Positions 9,133 to 20,084 of a stretch of DNA of 64,000 nucleotides are shown here, one piece after another (within the stretch, counting starts at the first letter, position 1; each line of letters starts with the position of its first letter). Location of the stretch: the NCBI RefSeq assembly GCF_000807925.1, contig NZ_JRVC01000009.1, positions 1-64,000 on the forward strand. Reading direction: 5' to 3'. A program made the translations under genes and the position numbers. The notes beneath the pieces were generated by a model that did no database searches, was not told the DNA's origin, and saw only the letters and a program-made list of their open reading frames with translations. Source of the DNA: Novosphingobium subterraneum (GTDB taxonomy: Bacteria; Pseudomonadota; Alphaproteobacteria; Sphingomonadales; Sphingomonadaceae).

Positions 9133-10086
9133 TCAGGCCTTCCCCATTGCCTTGCCGGAGTCCTTCAGGGCCTCGGCGATGATCGCCTCGACCAGATCGG
9201 GATAGTCCATGCCCAGTGCCCTGGCCTGCTCGGGTACGAGGCTGAGCGGAGTCATGCCGGGCTGAGTGTTGACCTCCAGCAGGAACAGGCCTTCCACGCC
9301 CTGCTCGTCGTCCCAGCGGAAGTCGGAGCGGCTGGTGCCCTTGCAGCCGAGCAACTGGTGCGCGCGCAGGGCGATCTGCTTGCATGCCTCGGTGATTTCG
9401 TCCGGGATCTCGGCCGGGCAGATGTGATCGGTCATGCCGTCGGTGTACTTGGCATCGAAATCGTAGAAACCGGACTTGGGGCGCAGTTCGGTGACGAGCA
9501 GCGCACGGTCGCCGATCACCGCCGTGGTCAATTCGCGGCCACGAATGAAGGGTTCCGCAAGAAGCTCGTCGAACTCCTGCCATGGCCCGCGCGCGTCGGC
9601 GCTGATCGGATTGCCGTAATTGCCGTCTGCCGTGACGATCGCGACGCCAACCGACGAGCCTTCGTTCACTGGCTTGAGCACATAAGGACGCGGCAGGGGG
9701 TCGGCCTTGTAGAGCTCCTCCGTGTGCACGATTCGTCCGCCCGGCATGGGGATGCCATGCGGCACCAGCGCCTGCTTGGTGAGTTCCTTGTCGATCGCGA
9801 TGACCGAGGTGGCGAGGCCGGAATGGGTATAGGTCAGCCCCATGATGTCCATCAGACCCTGGATCGAGCCATCCTCGCCGGGCGTGCCGTGAAGCGCATT
9901 GAACACGACATCGGGCTTGGCTTCAGCCAAGCGCAGGGCAACCTCGCGATCCATGTCGATCCGCGAGACCTTGTGGCCCTTCGACTCAAGCGCCTTGGCC
10001 ACGCCTTCGCCCGACATGAGGCTGACGGGGCGCTCGCTCGACCAGCCGCCCATCAGCACCGCGACGTGGAGTTTTGAAAGCGTCAC
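9133..10086 (-). CDS. ddl: D-alanine--D-alanine ligase
   Basis: Ddl joins two D-alanines with ATP, supplying the dipeptide that MurF adds to the peptidoglycan precursor. It is an ATP-grasp enzyme: N-terminal HVAVLMGGWSSERPVSL, the central KPVNEGSSVGV, and the C-terminal metal and ATP region LEVNTQPGMTPLSL. I place the start at the GTG at 10086 (317 residues), because it overlaps the murB stop as GTGA, the same 4-bp coupling seen along the whole cluster; AGAGGA lies 10 bases upstream. An in-frame ATG at 10113 would add nine residues and overlap murB by 31 bp. Confidence 0.95.
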   Translation of the reverse strand: MTLSKLHVAVLMGGWSSERPVSLMSGEGVAKALESKGHKVSRIDMDREVALRLAEAKPDVVFNALHGTPGEDGSIQGLMDIMGLTYTHSGLATSVIAIDKELTKQALVPHGIPMPGGRIVHTEELYKADPLPRPYVLKPVNEGSSVGVAIVTADGNYGNPISADARGPWQEFDELLAEPFIRGRELTTAVIGDRALLVTELRPKSGFYDFDAKYTDGMTDHICPAEIPDEITEACKQIALRAHQLLGCKGTSRSDFRWDDEQGVEGLFLLEVNTQPGMTPLSLVPEQARALGMDYPDLVEAIIAEALKDSGKAMGKA

Positions 10087-10976
10087 GGTCTGCCAATCCT
10101 CTTGATTTCCCATTCGAGCTCCACGCCCGACATATTCTTCACGCGCTTGCGCACTTCCTCGCCCAGCGCTTCGATCTCGGCACTGGTGGCCTCGCCGGTG
10201 TTGATCAGGAAGTTGGTGTGCTTTTCGCTAACCTGTGCGCCGCCCATCGTGAGCCCACGGCAACCGGCCTTGTCGACCAGTTCCCACGCCTTCGCGCCAT
10301 CAGGGTTCTTGAAGGTGGAGCCACCAGTCTTGGAGCGCAGCGGCTGCGAAGCTTCGCGCGCCGCGCTGATACGGTCCATTTCAGCTTGGATCGCTGCGGG
10401 CTCGCCCGGATGCCCGCGGAAACGCGCGGCGACGACAATGGAGCCATCGGTCAAGTCGGAGTGGCGATAGGTATAGCCGAGTTCGGAGACCGGCAGCGTC
10501 GCCACCTCGCCCGAACGGATCACCACATCGCAATCGATCAGCACGTCCTTGACCTCGCGGCCATAGGCGCCGCCGTTCATGCGCACGAAGCCGCCGACAG
10601 TGCCGGGGATCGAGCGCAGGAATTCGAGGCCCGCGATGCCGTTGTCACGCGCAGTGGACGATACGAGAATGCCGCTGGCTCCGCCGCCGCAGTTGAGCGT
10701 GACCTCGTCGACCTTCTGGACCTTGGCGAAAGCCTTGCCCAGACGAATGACGACGCCCGGAACGCCTCCATCGCGAACGATCAGGTTGGAGCCCAGGCCC
10801 AGCGCCATGACGGGCACGTCCGGCGCCAGACCCGCGAGAAACTCCTTCAGGTCGGCAATGTCCTTGGGCTCGAACAGCCAATCGGCCGTGCCGCCGGACT
10901 TGAACCATACCAACGGGGCAAGTGGGGCATTCGGTGTCAGCTTGCCGCGAACCGAAGGCAGCGCAAGAGTGGTCAC
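10083..10976 (-). CDS. murB: UDP-N-acetylenolpyruvoylglucosamine reductase
   Basis: MurB reduces UDP-GlcNAc-enolpyruvate to UDP-MurNAc with NADPH and FAD in the cytoplasm. The 297-residue protein carries the FAD-binding stretch [22 protein letters not shown] and [15 protein letters not shown], and the C-terminal SGGSTF-type motif here reads [15 protein letters not shown], with the catalytic Ser in GGSTF. The short C-terminal part without the type I insertion makes it a type II MurB. It overlaps murC by 4 bp upstream and ddl by 4 bp downstream. Confidence 0.96.
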   Translation of the reverse strand: MTTLALPSVRGKLTPNAPLAPLVWFKSGGTADWLFEPKDIADLKEFLAGLAPDVPVMALGLGSNLIVRDGGVPGVVIRLGKAFAKVQKVDEVTLNCGGGASGILVSSTARDNGIAGLEFLRSIPGTVGGFVRMNGGAYGREVKDVLIDCDVVIRSGEVATLPVSELGYTYRHSDLTDGSIVVAARFRGHPGEPAAIQAEMDRISAAREASQPLRSKTGGSTFKNPDGAKAWELVDKAGCRGLTMGGAQVSEKHTNFLINTGEATSAEIEALGEEVRKRVKNMSGVELEWEIKRIGRP

Positions 10977-12385
10977 CCCTGCCCCCTTTCACGCGCAATC
11001 GCGTCGGCAAGACCCGCTGCCCACTTGGTGATGTCGCCCGCGCCGAGGCAGACGACCATGTCACCGGGCTGCGCCGTTGCGGCGAGTTCCTTTGCCAGCG
11101 CGTCGGCCCCGGCTGTCAGATGCGCCGAGCGGTGGCCGCGCGCCTTGATGCCTTCGACCATCGCGGCGCTGTCCACGCCCTCGATCGGCTGTTCGCCAGC
11201 GGGATAGACCGGCGCGGCATAGACGACGTCGGCATCGTTGAAGGCGCCCTGGAAGTCATCCATGTGGTCGCGAAGGCGAGTGAAGCGGTGCGGCTGAACC
11301 ACGGCGATGACCCGGCCCTGCACGCCTTCACGCGCGGCAGCAAGAACGGCGCGGATTTCCACAGGATGGTGGCCGTAATCGTCGATCACCGTAACGCCAT
11401 CGACTTCGCCAACCTTGGTGAAGCGGCGCTTGACCCCGCCGAACTTGCCGAAGCCGGTGCGGATGAGTTCGTCGGAAACGCCCATTTCCACTGCGACCGC
11501 GACCGCAGCGAGTGCGTTCTGGACGTTGTGGCGGCCCGGCATCGGCAGTTCGATGCCCTCGATGCGGCGGAACGAGCCATCGCGCTGGCGCAGCACGGCA
11601 GTAAAGCGATTGCCGCCAGGGATCGGCGTGACGGCTTCGCCGCGCACGTCGGCTTGCGCAGAGAAGCCGTAGGTCACGACGCGGCGGTCCCGTACCTGGG
11701 GGATGATCGCCTGCACTTCAGGGTGATCAATGCACAGCATGGCTGCGCCGTAGAACGGCACGTTCTCGATGAACTCGACGAAGGCCGACTTCACCTTGTC
11801 GAAGCTGCCGTAGTGATCGAGGTGTTCCGGGTCGATGTTGGTGACGACCGCCAGCGTGCCATCGAGCCGCAGGAACGAGCCATCGCTCTCGTCGGCCTCG
11901 ACAACCATCCACTCGCTGTCACCAAGACGGGCATTGGAGCCATAGGAATTGATGATGCCGCCGTTGATTACGGTCGGATCGATCCCTCCGGCATCGAGCA
12001 GGCAGGCTACCATCGACGTAGTGGTGGTCTTGCCGTGGGTGCCAGCAACCGCGACCGTGCTCTTGAGCCGCATCAGTTCAGCCAGCATTTCGGCGCGGCG
12101 CACCACAGGAATGCGGTTTTCGAGCGCGGCGACAACTTCCGGGTTGTCGCGCTTCACCGCAGTCGAGGTGACCACCACCGCCACGCCATCGACGTTCTCG
12201 GTCTTCTGCCCGATCATCACCTTGATGCCACGCGAGCGCAGGCCGTCGACTACATAGCTTTCGGCCATGTCGGAGCCCTGCACCGAATAGCCCATGTTGT
12301 GCATGACCTCGGCAATGCCCGACATGCCGATGCCGCCAATGCCGACGAAGTGGATCGTCCCGATCTCGGTGCCGACGCCCTTCAT
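10973..12385 (-). CDS. murC: UDP-N-acetylmuramate--L-alanine ligase
   Basis: MurC adds L-alanine to UDP-MurNAc, the first peptide-stem step. The 470-residue length is typical. It shows the N-terminal uridine-binding [17 protein letters not shown], the ATP-binding P-loop [12 protein letters not shown], and the C-terminal Mur ligase stretch [16 protein letters not shown]. Its ATG overlaps the end of murG by 4 bp and its stop overlaps the murB start by 4 bp, so translation is likely coupled. Confidence 0.97.
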   Translation of the reverse strand: MKGVGTEIGTIHFVGIGGIGMSGIAEVMHNMGYSVQGSDMAESYVVDGLRSRGIKVMIGQKTENVDGVAVVVTSTAVKRDNPEVVAALENRIPVVRRAEMLAELMRLKSTVAVAGTHGKTTTTSMVACLLDAGGIDPTVINGGIINSYGSNARLGDSEWMVVEADESDGSFLRLDGTLAVVTNIDPEHLDHYGSFDKVKSAFVEFIENVPFYGAAMLCIDHPEVQAIIPQVRDRRVVTYGFSAQADVRGEAVTPIPGGNRFTAVLRQRDGSFRRIEGIELPMPGRHNVQNALAAVAVAVEMGVSDELIRTGFGKFGGVKRRFTKVGEVDGVTVIDDYGHHPVEIRAVLAAAREGVQGRVIAVVQPHRFTRLRDHMDDFQGAFNDADVVYAAPVYPAGEQPIEGVDSAAMVEGIKARGHRSAHLTAGADALAKELAATAQPGDMVVCLGAGDITKWAAGLADAIARERGQG

Positions 12386-13548
12386 GCCAGTTGCTCCTGC
12401 CCCGCAGGCGCAGCACTGCGCGTATCAACGCGGATCACGTCCATGATCGGCTCGCCCCCGAAGCTCTCGACCAGATCGGCAAGATCGCTGACGGCGTTGG
12501 GCAGGCCACAGTTCCACGCGGCATGCGCGGCATTGGCAAGGGTATGCGGGTGCTGGGCCATGGCCTGAACCTGTTTCGCCAGTTCCTTGGGAGTGAAGCC
12601 GGTCTGCCGGATGGCACGGGCGCCGCCCGCTGAAACCATCTCGCGCGTATTGGCGGCCTGATGGTCATCGGTAGCGATGGGCAGCGGCACGAGGATCGCC
12701 GGGCGGCCCACCGCTGTCAGCTCGGCAATCGTCGAAGCGCCGGCGCGGCCGATGAACAAGTGCGTTCCCGCAAGGCGCGACTGCATATCCTCGAAATAGG
12801 TGCCAAGTTCAGCCGGGATCTCATGCGATGCGTAGCGTGCGCGGACGGCTTCAAGGTCTTCGGGACGGCACTGCTGCGTTACCTGCAAGCGATGGCGCAG
12901 TGCGGGCGGCAGCATGGCAAGGCCATCGGGCACGACCTCCGAAAGAACCGAAGCGCCCTGGCTGCCACCGGTCACCAGCACGCGAAACAGGCTGTCCTCG
13001 GTGAACTCGGGGAACGGTTCGCCGCGCAGTGCCAGCACCTCTGGACGCACCGGATTGCCGACGCGGTGGACCTTGCCCCAAAGCTTGGGATCAAGCCGAT
13101 CCACTTCTCCGTAAGCCGTCGCAATGGCGTCCACACGCTTGGCAAGGAAGCGGTTGACCCGGCCCAGCACCGCGTTCTGTTCGTGGATCACCGTGGGGAT
13201 CTTCGCCGAATGAGCCGCCAGCAGCGCTGGCAGTGCGGGGTAACCGCCAAAGCCGATCACGCACGACGGCTCGAAGCTTTCGAACAGGCGCAGAGCCATC
13301 GCCCTGCCCTGCCAGATCGCGCTCAGGCCCTTGAGCAGCGCCACCGGACTCTTTGCCAGACGCCCGGCCGGAAGCACGTGCGCCGGCATGAAATCAGGCT
13401 TGCCGGGGATCTTCGCGCCGCGCTCGTCCGTAACCAGAGCCACGTGGTGGCCGCGGCGTTCCAGCTCGACCGCCAGCGCGAAGGCCGGAATAAGGTGTCC
13501 GCCCGTGCCGCCCGCAGCGAGCACGTAATGCCGAGAAGCGCCACTCAT
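12382..13548 (-). CDS. murG: UDP-GlcNAc transferase to lipid I (MurG)
   Basis: MurG transfers GlcNAc from UDP-GlcNAc to lipid I on the inner face of the membrane, making lipid II. The 388-residue GT-B protein has the N-terminal glycine-rich loop [17 protein letters not shown] and the second loop [18 protein letters not shown]. The C-terminal UDP-GlcNAc site is visible as [19 protein letters not shown] and further on [12 protein letters not shown]. It overlaps ftsW and murC by 4 bp each. The C-terminal 30 residues are longer than in E. coli MurG. Confidence 0.97.
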   Translation of the reverse strand: MSGASRHYVLAAGGTGGHLIPAFALAVELERRGHHVALVTDERGAKIPGKPDFMPAHVLPAGRLAKSPVALLKGLSAIWQGRAMALRLFESFEPSCVIGFGGYPALPALLAAHSAKIPTVIHEQNAVLGRVNRFLAKRVDAIATAYGEVDRLDPKLWGKVHRVGNPVRPEVLALRGEPFPEFTEDSLFRVLVTGGSQGASVLSEVVPDGLAMLPPALRHRLQVTQQCRPEDLEAVRARYASHEIPAELGTYFEDMQSRLAGTHLFIGRAGASTIAELTAVGRPAILVPLPIATDDHQAANTREMVSAGGARAIRQTGFTPKELAKQVQAMAQHPHTLANAAHAAWNCGLPNAVSDLADLVESFGGEPIMDVIRVDTRSAAPAGQEQLA

Positions 13549-14780
13549 TTGCGCACCAGTTCCGTAACGTCGAACTTCTCGCGCGAAAGGTAGGGGTTGC
13601 GCCGCGTGATCGCGAGCAGCAGCCCGACGCCCATGAGCAGCGCGATGGTGGACGATCCGCCGTAGCTGATCAGCGGCAAGGTCATGCCTTTCGAAGGGAA
13701 AAGTTGCAGGTTCACAAGGATGTTGATGAACGCCTGTCCGACCAGCTGCGCGGTCAGCCCGGCTGCCGCGAGGATGGTGAACAGATCGTCCTCATCAAGA
13801 AGGCGCATCAGCACGCGCAGCGCGATCGCGCAATAGATCGTGACGATCACCGCGCAGGCGATCAGCCCGAATTCCTCTCCGACCACCGAAAAGATGTAGT
13901 CAGTGTGCGCTTCGGGCAGCGCATTCTTGCGACTGCCGAGCCACAGGCCGGTCCCGCTCCACCCGCCGTTCATCAGCGTGCGCATGGCAAGGTCGACCTG
14001 GTCAAACTCGCTGCCACCCGAAATGAAGTTGTCGATGCGGTGCGTTGCGTTCGGGTAGAAGAAGTACGCGGCAATGACCACCAGGATCAGCCCGCCCATG
14101 GCGTAAAGGATTTTGTTGACCGACAGGCCCGAAAGCAGCGCCAGCACGAACCACACGCCGCCGAACAGCATGGTGGAACCGAAGTCCGGCTGGGCCATTA
14201 GCAGGATGCCGACCAGCCCCATGATCGCCACGGTGATGGGTATGACGGGAATGTTCGGATCGCGCACCCGCCACGACAGGATCCAGGCGAGGGCAATGGC
14301 GAAACCGGGCTTGAGAAATTCCGAAGGCTGCAGGCTGAAGCCGATCCACAGCCAGCGTTTCGCACCCTTAACCTCGCTGCCGACAATCGGCACCAGCACC
14401 AGCGCAAAAATCATCGCCGCCGCGAGCAGGATGGCCCCGCGTCGAGCCGCCTCCTTGGGCAGGACAGACGCAAAGAACATCGCGACCAGCCCCACCGCGA
14501 CCCAACGCAGGTGAATCCAGAAGAAGTAAAGATCACCGAGCGACTTCTGGTTCGTGGAAAGGCGATGCGCCGAAGCAGGGGAAGCAGCAGCGACGGCGAT
14601 ACAGCCGATCGTCACCAGCGAGAGGATCAGCGTCAACAGCACCCGATCGATCTCGCGCCACCAGATCAGCAGTTCGCTGCGACGGCTGCGGCGAAAGCGC
14701 GCACCGTGGCCGACCACGCGCACGCCGCCATCGGGCATGGTGGTGGTCACAAGGCGTGTCGGAGTTGGCGTCGTGCTCAT
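13545..14780 (-). CDS. ftsW: SEDS peptidoglycan polymerase FtsW
   Basis: FtsW is the SEDS-family glycosyltransferase of the divisome, polymerising lipid II together with FtsI. The 411-residue product has about ten membrane segments after a basic cytoplasmic N-terminus (ARFRRSRRSE). The SEDS signatures are present: GVWFVLALLSGL, the long loop with AHTDYIFSVVGEEFG carrying the key acidic residues, and SYGGSSTIALLMGVGLLL near the end. The start at 14780 (MSTTPTPT) overlaps the murD stop by 4 bp; the frame is open further to 14960, but that would lie deep within murD. Confidence 0.96.
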   Translation of the reverse strand: MSTTPTPTRLVTTTMPDGGVRVVGHGARFRRSRRSELLIWWREIDRVLLTLILSLVTIGCIAVAAASPASAHRLSTNQKSLGDLYFFWIHLRWVAVGLVAMFFASVLPKEAARRGAILLAAAMIFALVLVPIVGSEVKGAKRWLWIGFSLQPSEFLKPGFAIALAWILSWRVRDPNIPVIPITVAIMGLVGILLMAQPDFGSTMLFGGVWFVLALLSGLSVNKILYAMGGLILVVIAAYFFYPNATHRIDNFISGGSEFDQVDLAMRTLMNGGWSGTGLWLGSRKNALPEAHTDYIFSVVGEEFGLIACAVIVTIYCAIALRVLMRLLDEDDLFTILAAAGLTAQLVGQAFINILVNLQLFPSKGMTLPLISYGGSSTIALLMGVGLLLAITRRNPYLSREKFDVTELVRK

Positions 14781-16108
14781 GACCCGGTTCCTGGCGGACA
14801 GGGTGCCTCGCGATCCTCGATCAGCGCTTCGACGATCTGGCGGAAGCTGTCGCCCCGCGCCTCGAAATCGCGGAACTGATCGAAGCTGGCACACGCTGGA
14901 GAGAGCATTACCACGTCTCCGGGTTGCGCAGCTTCCATCGCCTGGCGAACCGCATCGCACATCATCTCGCTGCGGGTGACGGGCATGAGCGGTTCAAGAA
15001 GTTGCGCGAACATCGGACCGGCCTCGCCGATCGTATAGGCTGCGACGACATGGTCGAAGTAGGGCGCGCACTCGTCGAGATTGTCGCTCTTGGGCAGGCC
15101 ACCAAGTATCCAGTGGATACGCGGGTAGGCGCCAAGCGCAGGCGCGGTCGAGGCTGGATTGGTGGCCTTGCTATCGTTGACGAACAGGACGCCATTGGCC
15201 TCGGCCACGCGCTCCATGCGGTGCGGCAGGCCGACAAAGCTGGCCAGCGCCGGACGCCATACGTCTTCGCCGATGCCGAGCTGGCGGGCGATCTCAACCG
15301 CAATCGCAGCATTCTGCAGGTTGTGCGGCCCCTGCAGCGAAGGCCATGCCGCCTGTCCTTCCAGCGTATCGGGCTGGACCACATGGACGAAGCCCACGTC
15401 GTGCGTGGCCGAAGTCTCGCGCGCGATCTTCAGGGTGTGCTCGTCCCCGCAACCGAACACCGCGTGATGGCGCGCCGACTGCATCCGGAACAGCCGCGCC
15501 TTGGACGCAGCGTAGCCATCGAAGCCATCGTAACGGTCGAGGTGGTCAGGGCTGAGATTGATCAGCGCGGCGACATCGCAATCGAGGCTCTGCGTCAGGT
15601 CGATCTGGTAGCTGGAAAGCTCGAGCACATAGACGCCGCCTTCGGGCAGCGGCTCCTGCCCAAGGACCGGCAGGCCGATATTGCCACCAAGCCGGGCCTG
15701 CAGACCTGCCGCCTGGCAGATGTGATGGACCAGCATCGTGGTGGTCGACTTGCCGTTGGTGCCGGTGATGCCGACGACGCGATGCGGCGGCAGGTCGGCG
15801 CGGGCTTGCGCGAAAAGCTCGATGTCGCCGATCACTGGCACGCCGAATGAAGCGGCATGGGCAGCAATCGGATGGCGGTTAAGCGGCACGCCGGGACTGA
15901 CCACCACGCCCGCAAATCCGGTCAGGTCGATCGACAGTGGATCGGCAATGGTGCAGCGCCCTTCGTAGGCGGCGCGCGGTTCCTCACGGCTGTCCCACAC
16001 GGTGACCTCCGCCCCGCCTGCCAGCAGCGCCTCGACGCTCGCCTGCCCCGAACGGGCAAGGCCGAGCACGGCGAAGCGCTTGGCCGTGAAGGCGGGCGAG
16101 ACGATCAT
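14777..16108 (-). CDS. murD: UDP-MurNAc-L-Ala--D-glutamate ligase
   Basis: MurD adds D-glutamate to UDP-MurNAc-L-Ala. The 443-residue enzyme has the uridine-binding [18 protein letters not shown] at the N-terminus, the ATP P-loop [16 protein letters not shown] near residue 115 and the C-terminal domain with [10 protein letters not shown]. The GANIGLP-like stretch here reads GGNIGLPVL. It sits between mraY and ftsW with 4-bp overlaps on both sides. Confidence 0.97.
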   Translation of the reverse strand: MIVSPAFTAKRFAVLGLARSGQASVEALLAGGAEVTVWDSREEPRAAYEGRCTIADPLSIDLTGFAGVVVSPGVPLNRHPIAAHAASFGVPVIGDIELFAQARADLPPHRVVGITGTNGKSTTTMLVHHICQAAGLQARLGGNIGLPVLGQEPLPEGGVYVLELSSYQIDLTQSLDCDVAALINLSPDHLDRYDGFDGYAASKARLFRMQSARHHAVFGCGDEHTLKIARETSATHDVGFVHVVQPDTLEGQAAWPSLQGPHNLQNAAIAVEIARQLGIGEDVWRPALASFVGLPHRMERVAEANGVLFVNDSKATNPASTAPALGAYPRIHWILGGLPKSDNLDECAPYFDHVVAAYTIGEAGPMFAQLLEPLMPVTRSEMMCDAVRQAMEAAQPGDVVMLSPACASFDQFRDFEARGDSFRQIVEALIEDREAPCPPGTGS

Positions 16109-17169
16109 CGCACCTTCAGCGTGGCAAGGCCGATCAGCGCAAGCACGATCGACACGATCCAGAAGCGGATCACGACAGTCGATTCCTTCCAGCCGAGCTG
16201 CTCGAAGTGGTGGTGGATGGGTGCCATGCGAAACACGCGCTTGCCGGTACGCTTGTAGACCGCCACCTGCACGATGACCGAGACGGCTTCCATGACGAAC
16301 AGTCCGCCGACAATGGCCAGCACGATCTCGTGATGCGCCGCGACCGCGATCACGCCCAGCGCGCCACCAAGCGCAAGGCTGCCGGTGTCACCCATGAACA
16401 CAGCCGCCGGGGGCGCATTGAACCACAGGAAGGCAAGACCCGCCCCCATCATAGCGGCGCAGAAGATGGCAAGTTCGCCGGCGCCCTTCACGTGCGGAAT
16501 GCCGAGGTAGGTGGAGTAGTCCACACGGCCGGCAAGATAGGCGATAATTGCGAAAGTGCCGGCCGCGATGATCACAGGCATGGTGGCAAGGCCGTCCAGA
16601 CCGTCAGTAAGGTTCACGGCATTGCCCGCGCCAACGATCACGAAAATCGCAAACAGATAGTAAAACGGCCCGAGCGGCACATAGAGATTGCTGAACAGCG
16701 GAACGTAAAGGTGCGTTTCACCAACCGCCAGCCACGCGGCGATCCCGGCCACGACGAACTCACCGGCGAGGCGCACCTTGGCAGGAACGCCCTTGTGCGC
16801 ATACTTGGTCACCTTGTCGTAGTCGTCGAGAAAGCCGATCAGGCCGAAGCCGAGCGTCACGACCACGCAGGACCAGACGAGGCGGCTGGTCACATCCATC
16901 CACAGCAGCAACGACAGCGTGAGCGATGTGACGATCATCAGACCGCCCATGGTCGGCGTACCACGCTTGGCGAGGTGTGACTGCGGGCCGTCCTCGCGGA
17001 TCGGCTGCCCCTTCCCCTGGCGCACGCGCAGCATGTTGATGAAGCGCGGACCGATGATCAGGCCGATCATCAGCGCGGTCAGCAACGTCGCGCCCGCGCG
17101 GAACGTCTGGTAGCGGATGAGGTTGCTGAATCCCTCAAAATGCAGCCACTCGGCCAGCTGGTAGAGCAT
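16105..17169 (-). CDS. mraY: Phospho-MurNAc-pentapeptide transferase
   Basis: MraY transfers phospho-MurNAc-pentapeptide from UDP to undecaprenyl phosphate, producing lipid I in the inner membrane. The 354-residue, ten-helix protein shows the family motifs: [12 protein letters not shown], the catalytic aspartate pair in [23 protein letters not shown], and [11 protein letters not shown], and the histidine motif MAPIHHHFE near the C-terminus. Its ATG directly follows the murF stop without a gap, and its stop overlaps murD by 4 bp. Confidence 0.98.
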   Translation of the reverse strand: MLYQLAEWLHFEGFSNLIRYQTFRAGATLLTALMIGLIIGPRFINMLRVRQGKGQPIREDGPQSHLAKRGTPTMGGLMIVTSLTLSLLLWMDVTSRLVWSCVVVTLGFGLIGFLDDYDKVTKYAHKGVPAKVRLAGEFVVAGIAAWLAVGETHLYVPLFSNLYVPLGPFYYLFAIFVIVGAGNAVNLTDGLDGLATMPVIIAAGTFAIIAYLAGRVDYSTYLGIPHVKGAGELAIFCAAMMGAGLAFLWFNAPPAAVFMGDTGSLALGGALGVIAVAAHHEIVLAIVGGLFVMEAVSVIVQVAVYKRTGKRVFRMAPIHHHFEQLGWKESTVVIRFWIVSIVLALIGLATLKVR

Positions 17170-18639
17170 TCACCGTTCCCTGGTGGTGAGCGAACGCACG
17201 ATCGCGCCCAGTCCCACCGAATTCGACCCCTTCACGAGGATCGCATCACCCCCGCGCACACCGTCGGCAGCCAGACATTCCGCCGCTTCCGAAGCCGTCT
17301 GCACATGCGCCACATCGATTTTACCGGCAAGCGACAACGCCCCGCTTTTCCCCAGCGCGTCAGCCAACGCCGCCATTTCGGCGCCTACCAGCACCAGCCT
17401 GTCGACCTTGCCCTCAGAAACGGGGCCTGCCAGCTCTGCGTGATAGCGTGCCTCGGCCTCGCCCAGCTCCTTCATCGCGCCGAGAATGGCAACGCGGCGG
17501 GTGGCGGGCGTCGCGCCCAGTTGGCGCAGGGTGACGGCCATGGAGGCAGGATTGGCGTTGTAGCTTTCGTCGATCAACAGGGCCTTGCCAGAGCCATCGC
17601 CACCAGTAGCGGCAATCTCGTGGCGGGCACCGCGCCCGGCGAGGCCTTCCATCTCGGCCAACGCCAGTCCGGCAGCGCCCAGGTCGCCGCCGATCGCTTC
17701 GACAGCAGCCATTATGGCCAGCGAATTGGCGACCCAGTGGTCGCCCGGTTGCGAGATCGTGTAGCAGACCTTGCGTCCAGAAAGGTCCGCCGTCACCAGG
17801 GTTCCACCGCCCGGCGCCGCCACGGCATCGACAAGGCGCGCGCCTGCATCGGGATGTTGTCCGAAGCTGACCACCCGTCCCGCATGCCTTGTCGCCTTGG
17901 CATGGAGACGTTCGTAGTGGCGGTTGTCGCGCGGGATGATGGCGACGCCGCCGTGTTCGAGACCTTCGAAAATCTCCGCCTTGGCATCGGCAATCGCTTC
18001 TTCGCCCGAAAAGTGCCCGATGTGGGCAGGCGCTATGGTGGTGACGATGGCGACGTGGGGACGGACCAGCCGGGTAAGTGCGGCCAGTTCCCCTGCGTGG
18101 TTCATGCCCATCTCGAAGACGCCGAAGCTGGTCCGCGCGGGCATCCGCGCAAGGCTCAGCGGAACACCGACGTGATTGTTGTAGCTCTTTACAGAGCGGT
18201 GGGCGCGGCCCCTGCTGGCACGGTCGAGTGCCGCATAGAGCGCTTCCTTGACGCCGGTCTTGCCTGCGGAACCCGTGACGCCGATGATGCCGGCATCGAC
18301 GCGTGCACGCGCCGCTCGGCCAAGGTCCTCGAGCGCGGCCATCGTATTACCGACCAGCACGTGCGAGCCGAACGTCGCATGTTCGACGACCGTGCCTGCC
18401 GCGCCGCGCCCGTATGCGCCCTCGAGGTAGCGGTGACCGTCCGAAGCTTCGCCCTTCAAGGCAAAGAACAGGTCGCCTTCCACCACCTCGCGGCTATCGA
18501 TCTCGACACCGGAAACCGCGAATTTCGCGCTGGCCCGGCCACCTGTCGCCGCAGCGATTTCCTCGCTCGTCCAAAGCGCAAGACCCGCCGCGTCGGACGG
18601 GTCCTCTGGCCATGCGATCAAAGCGGGGTGGGCGGTCAT
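17170..18639 (-). CDS. murF: UDP-MurNAc-tripeptide--D-Ala-D-Ala ligase
   Basis: MurF attaches the D-Ala-D-Ala made by Ddl to complete the pentapeptide stem. The 489-residue protein shows the ATP-binding GVTGSAGKTGVKEALYA, NNHVGVPLSLARMP and the DESYNANPASMAVTL stretch of the C-terminal domains. The P-loop reads TGSAGKTG, the usual MurF variant. I use the ATG at 18639 since it overlaps the murE stop as ATGA; a GTG nine bases further upstream (18648) is also possible. Confidence 0.96.
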   Translation of the reverse strand: MTAHPALIAWPEDPSDAAGLALWTSEEIAAATGGRASAKFAVSGVEIDSREVVEGDLFFALKGEASDGHRYLEGAYGRGAAGTVVEHATFGSHVLVGNTMAALEDLGRAARARVDAGIIGVTGSAGKTGVKEALYAALDRASRGRAHRSVKSYNNHVGVPLSLARMPARTSFGVFEMGMNHAGELAALTRLVRPHVAIVTTIAPAHIGHFSGEEAIADAKAEIFEGLEHGGVAIIPRDNRHYERLHAKATRHAGRVVSFGQHPDAGARLVDAVAAPGGGTLVTADLSGRKVCYTISQPGDHWVANSLAIMAAVEAIGGDLGAAGLALAEMEGLAGRGARHEIAATGGDGSGKALLIDESYNANPASMAVTLRQLGATPATRRVAILGAMKELGEAEARYHAELAGPVSEGKVDRLVLVGAEMAALADALGKSGALSLAGKIDVAHVQTASEAAECLAADGVRGGDAILVKGSNSVGLGAIVRSLTTRER

Positions 18640-20084
18640 GTGGTGCACTCCCTGGCGACCTGAACATCGTCAAACGGCAGGATGCGGACAGCATCGCCCC
18701 TGCCCACGATCTGTCCCTGTTCGTGCCCCTTCCCTGCAACAAGGACAATGTCTTCACGGCCTGCCTCGGCAATGGCCGCAGCAATGGCGGCGCGACGATC
18801 CCCGATCTCGCGGGCCTTGCCATCGCAGCCGGCCATGACTGCGCGGCGGATATCCGCCGGATCTTCGCCGCGCGGATTGTCGTCGGTGACAATCACCAGA
18901 TCCGAGCCGGCACAGGCTGCACGGCCCATCTCCGGACGCTTGCCGCCGTCACGATCGCCACCGGCACCGAACACCGTGATCAGGCGGCCCGAGGTATGCG
19001 GCCGCAATGCGGCTATCGCGGCCTCGATGGCGTCCGGCGTATGGGCATAGTCGACATAGACCGGCGCCCCGGCTCGATTGATCGCCGCGCGCTCCAGCCG
19101 CCCGCGCACGGGCTGCAACCGTCCAAGCGCGTCGAATACCTTCGCCGCATCGGTCCCTGAAGCAATTGCCAGCCCTGCCGAGACCAGTGCGTTCGCGGCC
19201 TGATAGGCCCCGATCAGCGGCAGGTTGATCTTGCGCGCCTGGCCTTCGAACGCGATTTCGAGCGTTTGCCCCAGTTGCGTAGGGGTACGGGCGAGCAGGC
19301 GGATGTCGGTCCCCTGCTCGCCCACCGAGAGCAGCCGCAGACCCCTTGCGCGGACGTGCTCCACTGCCCGTCCCGACCATTCGTCGTCCATCCAGACGAC
19401 CGCCGTGCCGCTCTCTTCCACGACATGGTCGAACAGGCGCATCTTGGCCGCGAAATAATCGTCCATCGTCGCGTGGTAATCGAGGTGGTCGCGGCTGAGG
19501 TTGGTGAAGGCGCCTGCACCGACACGCAGGCCCTCGTTGCGGTACTGCGAGAGGCCGTGGCTGGACGCTTCGTAGGCAACATGCGTCACGCCCTCGCGGG
19601 CAAGGCCGGTCATGTTCGACAGGAACGTCACGATGTCCGGCGTGGTCAGTCCGGTGGAGACGCTTTCGTCCGCCGTTGTCACGCCGAGCGTGCCAATCGA
19701 TGCAGCAGAATGGCCGGCCATGCGCCAGATCTGCCGCGTCATTTCGACCGTGGACGTCTTCCCGTTGGTCCCGGTGACGGCAACTACCGTCTCGGGCACG
19801 GGCTGGAAGAAGCGCGCAGCCAGCGCGGCAAACGCGCGGCGCGGCTCTACATCGGCAACGTGCACCGCCCCTTCGACTTTCGCCCCCGGACGCGCGACCA
19901 CGGCGACGGCGCCTGCCTTCACGGCGTCCGCAATGAAGTCCTCGCCATTGAAGCGGGTGCCGGGGAAGGCGCCGAAGATCGTGCCCGGCGCGACCTTGCG
20001 ATGGTCGATAGCAAAGCCGGTGACGTTTGCATCACCGTTCTCACCTGCGAAACCCGCTGCTTCGAGGATCGCGCCGAGCTTCAT
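18636..20084 (-). CDS. murE: UDP-MurNAc-L-Ala-D-Glu--meso-diaminopimelate ligase
   Basis: MurE adds the third stem residue. The 482-residue enzyme has the P-loop VTGTNGKTSTVEMTRQ, the carbamate-lysine and uridine region with YEASSHGLSQYR, and VDYAHTPDAIEAAIAAL. The motif DNPRGEDP near residue 405 is the DNPR signature of enzymes that use meso-diaminopimelate, as expected in a Gram-negative cell. It overlaps ftsI and murF by 4 bp each. Confidence 0.97.
   Translation of the reverse strand: MKLGAILEAAGFAGENGDANVTGFAIDHRKVAPGTIFGAFPGTRFNGEDFIADAVKAGAVAVVARPGAKVEGAVHVADVEPRRAFAALAARFFQPVPETVVAVTGTNGKTSTVEMTRQIWRMAGHSAASIGTLGVTTADESVSTGLTTPDIVTFLSNMTGLAREGVTHVAYEASSHGLSQYRNEGLRVGAGAFTNLSRDHLDYHATMDDYFAAKMRLFDHVVEESGTAVVWMDDEWSGRAVEHVRARGLRLLSVGEQGTDIRLLARTPTQLGQTLEIAFEGQARKINLPLIGAYQAANALVSAGLAIASGTDAAKVFDALGRLQPVRGRLERAAINRAGAPVYVDYAHTPDAIEAAIAALRPHTSGRLITVFGAGGDRDGGKRPEMGRAACAGSDLVIVTDDNPRGEDPADIRRAVMAGCDGKAREIGDRRAAIAAAIAEAGREDIVLVAGKGHEQGQIVGRGDAVRILPFDDVQVARECTT

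Noticed and set aside
10922..12568. Plus-strand open frame of 548 codons opposite murC
   Set aside because: Shadow frame of the confirmed murC/murB genes.
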